Shown in pieces: positions 1 to 7,441 of a stretch of 45,237 bases of DNA. The position numbers and the translations under genes are program-made. Origin of the DNA: a virus; the IMG/VR virus record IMGVR_UViG_3300031951_000319, positions 1 to 45,237 of that record; one strand, given 5' to 3'. Each line of letters opens with the position of its first letter. The stretch's first letter is position 1. A model generated the notes under the pieces. It made no database searches. It worked only from the letters and a program-made list of their open reading frames with translations, and was not told the DNA's origin.

Positions 1-228
1 TTCTGGAGTTGGAGTCGGAGTTGGAGTCGCTTCGCTCGAAGACGTTGTGGAAGGACTAGGAGATGGTTCTGGACTTTGTGTGGGCTGTTGGGTTGTTTCT
101 CCTGTGGTTGTTGACCCTTCCCCTTCAGCGTAGGCAGAAGAAATAGTTAGCAATACGAAAAAAAACCCTACTCCTAGGGCAAATGTTATTCTTTTATAGA
201 GACCAATTAGTGCTGCGAATATACGCAG
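1..228 (-). CDS. Secreted or membrane-anchored Pro/Thr/Ser-rich protein, C-terminus cut off
   Basis: The minus strand stays open from about 228 to the window edge, so the C-terminal part lies outside. The product starts with a basic stretch, then a hydrophobic core (FALGVGFFFVLLTI) ending in SSAYA, a classical signal peptidase I type site. A Thr/Ser/Pro/Glu-rich linker with TPTPTP follows. The start is a puzzle: an in-frame TAG lies just upstream in the TAGGAG ribosome-site-like sequence, and no ATG, GTG or TTG falls between it and the signal peptide. I placed the start at CTG (226-228); ATT or a sequence error are alternatives. It is likely an exported cell-wall-facing protein. The function is unknown. 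Confidence 0.55.
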   Translation of the reverse strand, partial: MRIFAALIGLYKRITFALGVGFFFVLLTISSAYAEGEGSTTTGETTQQPTQSPEPSPSPSTTSSSEATPTPTPTPE

Positions 229-333
229 TGTATTTACGGTAATCTCCTATCTTGTAAGCGTACTTTACCATGACAGATTGTGTTACATGTATCATAGTTT
301 GCACTTACAACTTAATATCGCTTGGGAGTTTAA

Positions 334-582
334 ATGTCAGTACTTGATTGGGTTGGAGTAATTACAGGACTAATTGCAATTCTTTCATCACTCGGAATTG
401 GAATTAAAAAGTTTAATCAATATCTTGTTAAAGAATACTTAAGTGAATTAAAACCTAACGGTGGATCAAGTCTTTCTGACAAAGTTAAGTTGGAGATCCT
501 CCCCTTGTTGTCCGAGATCCGGGCTGATGTGGCTGAAATGAAGGGCAGATTAGATCAGCACCTCAAAGAAGGCCGGGATTAG
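334..582 (+). CDS. Small membrane-anchored protein with coiled-coil tail
   Basis: This 82-aa protein has one N-terminal transmembrane helix (about residues 5-24, VGVITGLIAILSSLGIGI), then a charged helical tail containing KPNGGSSLSDKVKLE. The NGGSSL motif after a single TM helix resembles small actinophage proteins of the DUF2746 type found beside lysis genes; that link is from memory and is tentative. The ribosome site GGGAG sits 8 bases before ATG. It is divergent from the signal-peptide gene at 1-228 and sits upstream of a second small membrane protein, so a lysis role (holin or spanin-like) is possible but not shown. Confidence 0.6.
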   Translation: MSVLDWVGVITGLIAILSSLGIGIKKFNQYLVKEYLSELKPNGGSSLSDKVKLEILPLLSEIRADVAEMKGRLDQHLKEGRD

Positions 583-646
583 CCTGACGTTACACCCCTT
601 TTAGGGCACTATTGGTAGTCTAGGACCCTCCCTAGAAAGGATAAAT

Positions 647-907
647 ATGGACAAGAAACAACTACAGGCTATGTTAGCCTCATACGGTCGCTCTTTTATT
701 GCAGCAGCTTTAGCCGTATGGCAAACTGGAGAAATTACAGATCCAAAAGGAATTATTGCCGCAGGACTTGCAGCTGTTGTACCCGTAGCAGCACGTGCAT
801 TTAATCCAAAAGACCCAGCATTTGGTATTGTCAAAGCTGTTCTTCCAGAGATTGAAAAACAACTTGAATCAATCGTGGCAGAGTCAAAGAAGAAAAAGAA
901 AAAATAA
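647..907 (+). CDS. Holin-like small membrane protein
   Basis: The 86-aa product has two hydrophobic segments (about 13-27 and 36-50) separated by TGEITDPKG, and it ends in a lysine run (KKKKKK). A short protein with two TM segments and a strongly basic C-terminus is the usual look of a class II holin. The segment AAVVPVAARAFNPKDPAFG resembles small proteins common in environmental phages. The ribosome site AAAGGA lies 7 bases upstream. Its stop overlaps the next start (TAATG). No endolysin is adjacent; the only lysozyme-like gene seen is at 31238-31771. The holin role is inferred. Confidence 0.5.
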   Translation: MDKKQLQAMLASYGRSFIAAALAVWQTGEITDPKGIIAAGLAAVVPVAARAFNPKDPAFGIVKAVLPEIEKQLESIVAESKKKKKK

Positions 908-1191
908 TGAAGTGCGATAACTGTTCAAGTGTTGCTGTATACGAACTGAGACAAAAACCAACGTCTCAATTTTATTGTGCTTCTCACTTGCCATGGTTTA
1001 TAAAACTAAGTAGAGATCTAAACGTAAAGATCTTTGAAGTTTCTTTACCTACCCCCGCTATTTCAAAGCCTGTTGTTGAAGAGCCTGTAGTTGAAGAACC
1101 AAAAGTGGTTGAAGAACCAAAAGTGGTTGAAGAACCAAAAGCAGCAGTAAAAAAGAAAGCAGAAGTTAAAGAGACTACTGAGGAGAAATAA
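907..1191 (+). CDS. Zinc-ribbon protein with Glu-Pro repeat tail
   Basis: This 94-aa protein starts with CDNC and continues to CASH, a C-x2-C ... C-x2-H pattern that fits a treble-clef or zinc ribbon (residues about 3-28). The C-terminal half is a low-complexity VVEEPK repeat followed by alternating Lys/Glu. The CxxC...CxxH spacing resembles the proteins at 26259-26456 and 4434-5615, suggesting an expanded family in this phage. The start overlaps the preceding stop by one base (TAATG). A role in nucleic-acid or protein binding is inferred only. Confidence 0.6.
   Translation: MKCDNCSSVAVYELRQKPTSQFYCASHLPWFIKLSRDLNVKIFEVSLPTPAISKPVVEEPVVEEPKVVEEPKVVEEPKAAVKKKAEVKETTEEK
1087..1140 (+). repeat. 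Three tandem 18-bp units
   Basis: Three direct copies of an 18-bp unit, GTRGTTGAAGAACCAAAA, lie at 1087-1104, 1105-1122 and 1123-1140. The first differs at one base. They encode the VVEEPK repeats of the zinc-ribbon protein tail. Near-identity at the DNA level suggests recent slippage expansion. Confidence 0.9.
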
Positions 1192-1193
1192 TC

Positions 1194-1736
1194 GTGCCAT
1201 CCTCACATCAAAACTGGCAATACCTGGGCGCTAGCGGGTATATTGGAGCTTACACCACTACTGGTGGTGGAGGTACGCCTGTAGTTACTCGCAGCGTAAT
1301 GGATTCATTGCGTATTGGTGTAGGAAAAACGCCGTCTGCTGAATACCCTGACGGCTATTTAGGCACTATTCGTTCTCGCCGTGACGATAGAGGAAAGCCT
1401 TACGCGGTATCAGATGTTGTACTTGACTCCCTTAAGGCACGTCAGAATCAACGTGGATACCAACGCGGTGTTCATAAGGGCGAACGCATAGACCTTGGTG
1501 AATATGTTTGGCCAGAAGGACTAGAGCCTGACCGTAGAATTAAAGCTCAAGCTAAGCTTATAGATAATGAGGGGGGAGTTGCTTTTATGGTTAAACGCAA
1601 TGCCCCTAAGTCTACTTTAGCTCCAGCACCACGTTTAATCAATGATGGTAAGGCTAATATATCTGCCAACGTACCTCTAGAGTTTAATACAAAGCTTGCT
1701 GGACATTTTGAACACCTAAAACCTAGGTGGCAATAA
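1194..1736 (+). CDS. Hypothetical protein, Gly-rich N-terminus
   Basis: This 180-aa protein starts at GTG 2 bases after the previous stop; the AGGAG that ends the previous gene serves as ribosome site. The N-terminus is rich in Gly/Thr (TTTGGGGTP), the middle has many Arg and Asp residues, and residues 100-180 look like mixed alpha/beta. I do not recognise the family. Its place at the head of a run of small charged proteins, and its stop overlapping the next start (TAATG), put it in the same transcription unit. Confidence 0.6.
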   Translation: MPSSHQNWQYLGASGYIGAYTTTGGGGTPVVTRSVMDSLRIGVGKTPSAEYPDGYLGTIRSRRDDRGKPYAVSDVVLDSLKARQNQRGYQRGVHKGERIDLGEYVWPEGLEPDRRIKAQAKLIDNEGGVAFMVKRNAPKSTLAPAPRLINDGKANISANVPLEFNTKLAGHFEHLKPRWQ

Positions 1737-2413
1737 TGGCAAAAAAAGACAATAATAAAAAAACCCCCCAGGTCAAAAAGTTTGAAGCAGTGGCCGATCC
1801 CAGAGACGATATGCCTAAGGCTCAGCCTATTCAAAGCAAAGAACATTTTGATGAAGTTATGTCTAAGGAATATACACGCCCCTCAACTGCAGCACCAGTT
1901 CCTGTTGATAATGAGGGCTTATCTCTTTTAAGTAACTCAGAGCTTTCGAGAGTTTACGGCGTTCATCCAGATACCGTCAAAAAATGGACACACACCAGAA
2001 ACATGCCACATTACGTTGAGCGTAAGGGTATGGGTAGTAGCGGTGAAGATCGTTTACAGCGTGGTACAAGAACTTGGCATAGAATGGAAGACGTCATTAG
2101 ATATATGGATGAAGAGGACCCCTTTGGCGATCTTTCTAAACCGCTAAAAAGAAGAAGAGACGAAGAAAGATCAGGCGTACGTGCTAAACGTGCTGCCGGA
2201 GAGACTGTACATACTTTTGATAATCCACATCCAAGACATGAATATTTACGAGACAGACTTCGTTGGTTTCCACAAGGTCGTCAAGTTAACCCTTCTGGCG
2301 GCACAACAAGTAACGATGATGAGCCGCTTATAACATCAAATATTACTGATGCTTTGGCTTCATCAAAAAGTGTAGGTAAAAAGATGAGTCGATTACCAAA
2401 GAGAAAACCATGA
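1736..2413 (+). CDS. Helix-turn-helix protein (MerR/excisionase-like fold)
   Basis: I chose ATG 1736, which overlaps the previous TAA and has AGGTGG upstream; GTG 1727 is an alternative. The 225-aa product has a disordered Lys-rich N-terminus and then, around residues 62-85, SNSELSRVYGVHPDTVKKWT. This reads as a helix-turn-helix like those of MerR or excisionase proteins, with a wing-like segment up to RTWHRMEDVIRYM. The tail is basic and disordered. It may be a DNA-binding regulator or a small-terminase-like recogniser; the DNA target is unknown. Confidence 0.5.
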   Translation: MAKKDNNKKTPQVKKFEAVADPRDDMPKAQPIQSKEHFDEVMSKEYTRPSTAAPVPVDNEGLSLLSNSELSRVYGVHPDTVKKWTHTRNMPHYVERKGMGSSGEDRLQRGTRTWHRMEDVIRYMDEEDPFGDLSKPLKRRRDEERSGVRAKRAAGETVHTFDNPHPRHEYLRDRLRWFPQGRQVNPSGGTTSNDDEPLITSNITDALASSKSVGKKMSRLPKRKP

Positions 2414-2757
2414 TGCAAGACGGCGTATACGATCACAGTAAGCCCCGTGAAATTGTAGATAACGGTCCTAAAATCCGTTATGACTACATGGGTCCTTTTG
2501 AAGATACCCAGGATGCCTTAATTAGTCGTGCAATTATGTCTGTAACTTTGCCGGCAGCTATGATTCAAGATATTGTGCGTCCTAACCTACCTCAGATCCA
2601 GCTATTTCGTCCTAAGTTCGGCTATAGAACTGAAGAGCTTACTATTATGGACATAGTAGATGTCAATATTGAGTACCAGCCAACTAGAACTGACTACTCA
2701 CAGTCTCCAACTTCTTACCAGGGTACTTCCAGAAACGTAACTGAGTCCGTATGGTAG
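2410..2757 (+). CDS. Hypothetical protein
   Basis: This 115-aa protein starts at ATG 2410 inside the end of the previous gene (ATGA overlap), with a second ATG at 2413. The N-terminus contains VDNGPKIRYDYM. The protein at 5637-6221 contains a similar DDGPKIRLLYC near its N-terminus, so the two may share a short element. There are no transmembrane segments or metal ligands. I do not recognise the family. Confidence 0.55.
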   Translation: MMQDGVYDHSKPREIVDNGPKIRYDYMGPFEDTQDALISRAIMSVTLPAAMIQDIVRPNLPQIQLFRPKFGYRTEELTIMDIVDVNIEYQPTRTDYSQSPTSYQGTSRNVTESVW

Positions 2758-2918
2758 AAGAAATCAGTACCCTTACTATCTATGATGGTAGTAGAATTTG
2801 TCGTAAGTGCAGGGAAGTTATGGATCCGGTAGTTGTCATGTATGGTGACGGCAAGGTTTGCCCAACATGTAGAAATTTAAAGTACGAATCTGCAAGGAAA
2901 GGGGCTATGGGTGGCTGA
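2751..2918 (+). CDS. 55-aa zinc-ribbon mini-protein
   Basis: A short reading frame from ATG 2751 to TGA 2916-2918 encodes a protein with CRKC and, 18 residues later, CPTC, a clean C-x2-C ... C-x2-C zinc ribbon. It overlaps the previous gene by 7 bases and the next by 8, the same stop/start packing as its neighbours. That packing, the paired cysteines and the lack of any other gene in this gap support it as real. Confidence 0.7.
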   Translation: MVEEISTLTIYDGSRICRKCREVMDPVVVMYGDGKVCPTCRNLKYESARKGAMGG

Positions 2919-3183
2919 AAAACCTAAGACTGTAAAAGCTTATAAACCTGCCGTAGCTCGCAAACCTAAAACTAAGACCGGCGTTAAATACCAATCTGTT
3001 GGCGATAGTTGGGAGAAAAGACCCTCTGGGCGTTGGGTAGGTAAACAATCTACTACACTAAACCCAGGTTCAGAAAGCGCTGCACAACGCCGTATTTATA
3101 GAGCTACTGGACAGAGGTCTAGAACCCGAAAAGTAATCAGACCTAGGGTTAGAAAGCAAGTCAGACGGGATGTGAAGTCATAA
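2911..3183 (+). CDS. Basic disordered protein
   Basis: This 90-aa protein starts at GTG 2911, preceded by AAAGGGG, and is very rich in Lys and Arg with few hydrophobic residues. The C-terminus is RKQVRRDVKS. Composition suggests an unstructured nucleic-acid-binding or virion-internal protein. The stop overlaps the next ATG by one base (TAATG). The family is unknown. Confidence 0.55.
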   Translation: MAEKPKTVKAYKPAVARKPKTKTGVKYQSVGDSWEKRPSGRWVGKQSTTLNPGSESAAQRRIYRATGQRSRTRKVIRPRVRKQVRRDVKS

Positions 3184-3344
3184 TGGCGGGCGTTAGACGA
3201 GATAAAAGGGTATTTACACGTAATACTATAGACGTGGATAGCCCACTTAAAAAAACAAAGATCGTACCTTTAAAGGTAAAGACTATGTCGGATAAAGAGC
3301 GGGAAAAACAGGCCAAAAAGAAAAAGAAAGCGGGCAAAAAATGA
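3183..3344 (+). CDS. 53-aa basic mini-protein
   Basis: ATG 3183 to TGA 3342-3344 encodes a Lys-rich peptide beginning MAGVRRDKRVF and ending in KKKKKAGKK. It overlaps both neighbours by one (TAATG) and four (ATGA) bases. The N-terminus resembles those of the proteins at 3341 (MSFVPRRDKIRKGF) and 4205 (MSNVPRRDNSRP), pointing to a shared short motif or to descent by duplication. Confidence 0.65.
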   Translation: MAGVRRDKRVFTRNTIDVDSPLKKTKIVPLKVKTMSDKEREKQAKKKKKAGKK

Positions 3345-3553
3345 GTTTTGTACCTCGTAGAGATAAAATACGTAAGGGATTTAAATCACCTAATGGACTT
3401 GCTCTTTTAGCTAGCGTTACTAGCGCTGCTAAAAAGGATAACGATGCCCGTGCAGCAGATCCTTGGACAAGTGGTGGCGCAAAAAAGAACGAGCCATATC
3501 GTGAACCAATGCCTTCTGTACAAGTAACCGCACCTAAGAAAAAGGATAACTAA
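3341..3553 (+). CDS. 70-aa basic protein with N-terminal VPRRD motif
   Basis: The protein begins MSFVPRRDKIRKGF, has a short hydrophobic patch (GLALLASVTSAA), and ends in a Lys-rich disordered tail (KKKDN). The start overlaps the previous stop (ATGA). The motif M-S-x-V-P-R-R-D is shared with the protein at 4205-4441. The function is unknown; small basic proteins of this kind may bind DNA or a partner through the conserved N-terminus. Confidence 0.55.
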   Translation: MSFVPRRDKIRKGFKSPNGLALLASVTSAAKKDNDARAADPWTSGGAKKNEPYREPMPSVQVTAPKKKDN

Positions 3554-3825
3554 TGGCAACTAACGAATCACGCTCACTAAACCAAAGCCTAAACGAAGGC
3601 GCTACTGATGGAAAGTATCGTAAGGTACGTCCGAATACAACTGTAGCTGCAGGCAAGGGCGACGAACTAGTAAGAGCTAACCGTCAAGACTTACATCCTT
3701 ATTGGAACTATGATTATATTGATCAAGAAGATTCCACTAAGGTAAACCCATTAGCTACAAAAGCTGCATCGTCTTCTCAAAGAGTTTCTAACTCTTATGA
3801 AGATACTATGGGGCCAACCTACTAG
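3553..3825 (+). CDS. Hypothetical hydrophilic protein
   Basis: This 90-aa hydrophilic protein has many Asn, Ser and Arg residues. The segment ANRQDLHPYWNYDYIDQEDSTKVNP is aromatic-rich and may be its only ordered part. It starts at TAATG directly on the previous stop. The family is not recognised. Confidence 0.5.
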   Translation: MATNESRSLNQSLNEGATDGKYRKVRPNTTVAAGKGDELVRANRQDLHPYWNYDYIDQEDSTKVNPLATKAASSSQRVSNSYEDTMGPTY

Positions 3826-3828
3826 TCC

Positions 3829-4212
3829 ATGGACGAGAAGGACACTCCGTCTAACGTCGTACCTATTAGAAGAGGTCCTGGCGATATTCAAGCGCGTTTT
3901 CGTTTAGGAAAAAATGCGTTTTTTGAGCACATACTAGGTAAAGAACAAGGCATTAACGAAGTAACTGGTGAATCTAGTTATGATGACGACTACGAACCAG
4001 AAGACACTTCGCATTTAGTAGCAAATGACATGGGATTCGGAGTTAAAAAGGCTGGACCAAATACTACTGCAGATGTACTAAATGGTTTAGCTGGGAAGGG
4101 TCGTTTAGCTAATCTAATGGTTGGTGCAGACGAATCCAATAATAATGTAATATCAATGGGTAAATTTAAAGAAGAACGTGATATGAAAAGGATGACGAAA
4201 CAAGATGAGTAA
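3829..4212 (+). CDS. Hypothetical acidic/mixed-charge protein
   Basis: This 127-aa protein starts 3 bases after the previous stop, and the ribosome site is weak. The N-terminus has NVVPIRRGPGD, reminiscent of the VPRRD motif of its neighbours. The middle has an acidic run (YDDDYEPED). There are no membrane segments or recognisable domains. It overlaps the next gene by 8 bases. Confidence 0.5.
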   Translation: MDEKDTPSNVVPIRRGPGDIQARFRLGKNAFFEHILGKEQGINEVTGESSYDDDYEPEDTSHLVANDMGFGVKKAGPNTTADVLNGLAGKGRLANLMVGADESNNNVISMGKFKEERDMKRMTKQDE

Positions 4213-4441
4213 TGTTCCACGTCGCGACAACAGTCGTCCTAGTTTTGCTCCTAAAAAGAGAGATTTAATAGCAGAAATAAATGCAGATATTGCTCGTCGT
4301 GCTGCCCTACCAAAAGATCATCCAGACTATGCAATTGATGATAATGAGTTTACCGGAACTATGGGAATTCGTGATAACAGAGAATTAAGAGATAACGCTA
4401 CCGCACTTACCAAAGGCAAGAAGCGAAAGAAAAATGGCTAA
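4205..4441 (+). CDS. 78-aa protein with N-terminal VPRRD motif
   Basis: The product begins MSNVPRRDNSRPSFAP, matching the N-terminus of the protein at 3341-3553, then has a short helical part (DLIAEINADIARRAALP) and a basic tail (KGKKRKKNG). It overlaps both neighbours by 8 bases. The repeated N-terminus in otherwise different small proteins looks like a docking motif or the trace of a gene duplication. Confidence 0.55.
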   Translation: MSNVPRRDNSRPSFAPKKRDLIAEINADIARRAALPKDHPDYAIDDNEFTGTMGIRDNRELRDNATALTKGKKRKKNG

Positions 4442-5615
4442 CGATGTTGTCCCAGGTTCTGGTGGTAATGTACCGGCCAAACGACAAGGCCCAGACATAT
4501 CTCCCGATAAGTTTGAGGCGCTTCCAGATACCATTAAACCAGGTAAAACAGATATTGAAAAATCTGGGGGTCACGTTGAGGTTGGCCTCAGTGAAGAGTT
4601 TCATCCTGGCGGATATCGTCGTAGAGTAATTGGCATACCTGAAGAAACTCAGGTAGATGCGTATACAGGCGAATTAGATGAACCTACTTTTGACTATTTA
4701 GAAAAATTATTTAGAAATAGACCGGAAGCACACAAACCATTGCAATGTGATGCTCCAGGTTCTAGACATGCGGGTTATGCCAGACACTTTATAAAAGTTC
4801 CGGGTCAAGAAATGCACATGCCCGTATGTGATAGGCATCTAAAAGCTCTAAAACTAAGTAGGGATGAAACAGCAGTTTCTATGGAACCAACTCCCGCGTC
4901 TGAGTATATGGGCGGAGAAGAGTTTGCTAGCTATCCGATCACAAAGGACGACAGACTTGCATTTCGAGTGCATAGAGCTAGACATAAAAAATTAGGTGAA
5001 TTTAGAGACGAAAGTTTTGCACAACAAGCCGGTGCTCAACCTTGGACGGGTAGAAAAAAACTTACTCATGGTCCAGGAAGAGCTCCAAAACCTAAAGCTC
5101 AAGACGTGCTTTCAGAAAAAGACTTTAAAGATTTAGTTGATGCGGGGTGGAAAGCCACATTGCCTGCAATTCCTGATGTTATATCTAGAGCTACTGGCGG
5201 CAAATCCCGCCTACATTTAGCTCACCAAGCTCTTTTAAGATCATTGTCTACCGCAGATGATGGGAGCGTGCAGCCCAGTGCTGAAGCCTACTATTATCAC
5301 GCCAAAAATTTAGGGTTAGAGGGTACTGAAGCAAGATCTTTAATAGTTCCAGCAATTGCCCACCATAAACGCGTCCATAAAACAGATTCTTTTGTTCCAC
5401 CTGCTCCACCAACTACTCAGTTTAGAAAAGTGGCTGAAGAAGAGTTCTTTGGACCGGCAAGAGTTAACGAGCTAGCCGCTTCTGCCGGATTAACTCCCAT
5501 TTCTGATAGAGAAACAGATGAGCAAAGGATGCTTACCGAGACATCTCAGCTTGCAACACCAGCTATTCCAGCCCCCGTACAGAGCAAACCACGCAGGAAT
5601 ACCAGGGGCGAGTAA
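4434..5615 (+). CDS. Hypothetical protein with central zinc-finger-like module
   Basis: The 393-aa protein has a disordered N-terminus, then a C-x(n)-H ... C-x2-H module around residues 103-135 (CDAPGSRHAGY ... VCDRHLKALKLS). This resembles the C-x2-H end of the protein at 907-1191, where CASHLPWFIKLS has similar spacing. A helical region (about 230-300, DVISRATGGKSRLHLAHQAL) follows, then a disordered Pro-rich tail. The start overlaps the previous gene by 8 bases. It is the largest member of this cassette, with no clear function. Confidence 0.5.
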   Translation: MANDVVPGSGGNVPAKRQGPDISPDKFEALPDTIKPGKTDIEKSGGHVEVGLSEEFHPGGYRRRVIGIPEETQVDAYTGELDEPTFDYLEKLFRNRPEAHKPLQCDAPGSRHAGYARHFIKVPGQEMHMPVCDRHLKALKLSRDETAVSMEPTPASEYMGGEEFASYPITKDDRLAFRVHRARHKKLGEFRDESFAQQAGAQPWTGRKKLTHGPGRAPKPKAQDVLSEKDFKDLVDAGWKATLPAIPDVISRATGGKSRLHLAHQALLRSLSTADDGSVQPSAEAYYYHAKNLGLEGTEARSLIVPAIAHHKRVHKTDSFVPPAPPTTQFRKVAEEEFFGPARVNELAASAGLTPISDRETDEQRMLTETSQLATPAIPAPVQSKPRRNTRGE

Positions 5616-5636
5616 ATTACCTGCTAGGATAGGCCC

Positions 5637-6221
5637 ATGTCTGATATTCCTATTTTAGGTAGTGGAAACACGCCTGCCGACCAAGGAACATACACCGAGG
5701 TTCGTGATGACGGTCCAAAGATTCGTCTACTCTATTGCTTTAACTGTAAGACCATAGAAGAGTTGCCAGACTTTGAAGGTCGTCCAGAAGATGATACGCT
5801 GCTAGAGCTGTTAGTTGAAAAACATCAGTCCGCTGGCGTTCCCCACACAGGTTTTCTATCTAAGATCGGAGTAAAAATATGGTCTCAAGAAAAGTTTAAA
5901 AAAGAGATCATAAAGAATTTAAGAACTAGAGTTGGTGGGGGTTTAGCGGATCTAGATCCAGACTACTACACAACTAAAGCAACTTTCTATGATGACGCAA
6001 TGAAGTGTTACAACTTACATATGCGTCCCGTAGGAGCTTGTGGGGATTGGAGAGACAGCAAAAAGCGTCTAATTCCTAAAAGCACTGCAGAACTTCGCAA
6101 AGAAGTTGGTTTACAGTCCGCAGCACAGTCTGCTAGTACCAACGTATATCTTTGTGATTTCTGCCCAGTAAAGACATATTATGTAACAAGACAACGTGAA
6201 GACAAAGGCCTATACAAATAA
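5637..6221 (+). CDS. Hypothetical zinc-binding protein
   Basis: This 194-aa protein carries two cysteine pairs far apart in sequence: CFNC near residue 35 and CDFC near residue 175. Together they could form one zinc site joining the two ends. The N-terminal DDGPKIRLLY echoes NGPKIRYDYM in the protein at 2410-2757. Between the pairs is a mixed alpha/beta region. It begins 21 bases after the previous gene, with TAGGATAGG just upstream. The family is not recognised. Confidence 0.5.
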   Translation: MSDIPILGSGNTPADQGTYTEVRDDGPKIRLLYCFNCKTIEELPDFEGRPEDDTLLELLVEKHQSAGVPHTGFLSKIGVKIWSQEKFKKEIIKNLRTRVGGGLADLDPDYYTTKATFYDDAMKCYNLHMRPVGACGDWRDSKKRLIPKSTAELRKEVGLQSAAQSASTNVYLCDFCPVKTYYVTRQREDKGLYK

Positions 6222-6229
6222 GGAGCATC

Positions 6230-6475
6230 ATGACTGAAGAAACACAAAACAAGCCAAAGATGAAGACCGGATTTGCCGTATTAGTGAATGAAAACGGCGA
6301 TATGTTTGTTGAACGAAACCCAGAGATTTTCTCTATTGACTTAGATAGAGAAGCTTCCCTTGTGGAGGTACGCCGGTTCTGCTCGGAGATCGTCAGCGAT
6401 CTTCAGGCACAGGCCGCTGCTGAATATACTGTGCTCCGTATTAAACAGCTAGAAAAGTCTGCTGAAGCAGAATAA
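6230..6475 (+). CDS. Hypothetical small protein
   Basis: This 81-aa protein has a well-placed ribosome site (AAGGAG, 5 bases before ATG). Residues 14-40 look like two beta strands (FAVLVNENGDMFVE), followed by a long helix (about 42-75). The shape fits a small adaptor or regulatory protein. I do not recognise it. Confidence 0.55.
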   Translation: MTEETQNKPKMKTGFAVLVNENGDMFVERNPEIFSIDLDREASLVEVRRFCSEIVSDLQAQAAAEYTVLRIKQLEKSAEAE

Positions 6476-6514
6476 ACCAAGACGTACCTGCACACTCAGT
6501 GAAAGAATAGGGCT

Positions 6515-7441
6515 ATGAGTTACATTGATGCTATAGCCAAGAGCGGACCTATTCCCGCGATTTCACCGGCATCTACCTCTTATTTCAGCGCACCATCCCC
6601 TATGTTGGACCCAAAGCTATTTGATGTGGGCGAAAAGCTTCACCCGTTTATTCGAACAGGTGTTCTAACGCTACTAATGACTTTCCTTGATGGAAGGTTT
6701 AACAATGCTCATAGTTGGACTAGGGCATGGTTAGCCGGATCTGGGGTTTCCTATCAATGGGAGGCGGCACGGCTTCCCGGAGATTTAGATTGTTTGGTGG
6801 GGGTAGATTACGTTAGCTTTAGAGAGTCTAATAAAAACTATATAGGATTCTCAGACGCAGAGATTGCCAAAGAAATAAATGAAGGGTTTTATAACGCTTT
6901 GGCTCCAAAAACAAAAAACTGGCACGGATTTGAATTAACTTTTTATGTAAATGAGCAGTCCGATATTAGAAATATTAACCCATATGCCGCCTATGATTTA
7001 ATTCTAGATGACTGGACTGTTGAGCCTAAGTATGAAACACCGCCACGCAATGCAGAATGGGATTTGAAAGCTAATAGAGATTATCAACAAGGTTCAGAAC
7101 TTGTAGACAGGTATTCTTCTGCGCTCAATGAGGTTAGAAGTGCACAAAACCCCGCACACAGAGTTAATGCCGAATCTAAACTAAAACTTGCTGCAGAGCA
7201 AGCTGAAGCTTTCTTTGATGAAATACATTCTGGAAGAAAAGTTGCCTTTAGTCGTATTGGCGAAGGCTATTCTGATTTTAATAACTATAGATGGCAAGCT
7301 GGAAAACGAACTGGGGTAATACAAGCACTAAGAACAATTAAGGACCACAAAAAGGCAGCAGAAGAAGCAAGTCAACTAGAGCAGTATGGCGTAGAGCTCC
7401 CTGATGCAAGTGTTATGGTCAGAAGAGCTCTAAGGCCATAG
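6515..7441 (+). CDS. Putative nucleotidyltransferase (pol-beta-like fold)
   Basis: In this 308-aa protein, residues 72-97 hold AGSGVSYQW followed by GDLDCLVGV. A G-S pair upstream of a strand with D-x-D is the signature of the DNA polymerase beta-like nucleotidyltransferase superfamily (G75 S76, D90 and D92 as metal ligands). A third acidic residue may be E140 in HGFELTFYV. The C-terminal 120 residues are helical and charged. It is followed without a gap by the HAD-like protein. The acceptor (tRNA, protein or small molecule) cannot be told from sequence. Confidence 0.5.
   Translation: MSYIDAIAKSGPIPAISPASTSYFSAPSPMLDPKLFDVGEKLHPFIRTGVLTLLMTFLDGRFNNAHSWTRAWLAGSGVSYQWEAARLPGDLDCLVGVDYVSFRESNKNYIGFSDAEIAKEINEGFYNALAPKTKNWHGFELTFYVNEQSDIRNINPYAAYDLILDDWTVEPKYETPPRNAEWDLKANRDYQQGSELVDRYSSALNEVRSAQNPAHRVNAESKLKLAAEQAEAFFDEIHSGRKVAFSRIGEGYSDFNNYRWQAGKRTGVIQALRTIKDHKKAAEEASQLEQYGVELPDASVMVRRALRP

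Noticed and set aside
1087-1140. Three 18-bp repeats considered as a CRISPR-like array
   Set aside because: Units are directly adjacent with no spacers and code for a protein repeat.
1736-2413. Helix-turn-helix protein considered as phage integrase or excisionase control
   Set aside because: No integrase or attachment site is found in the window, so a lysogeny role cannot be supported.
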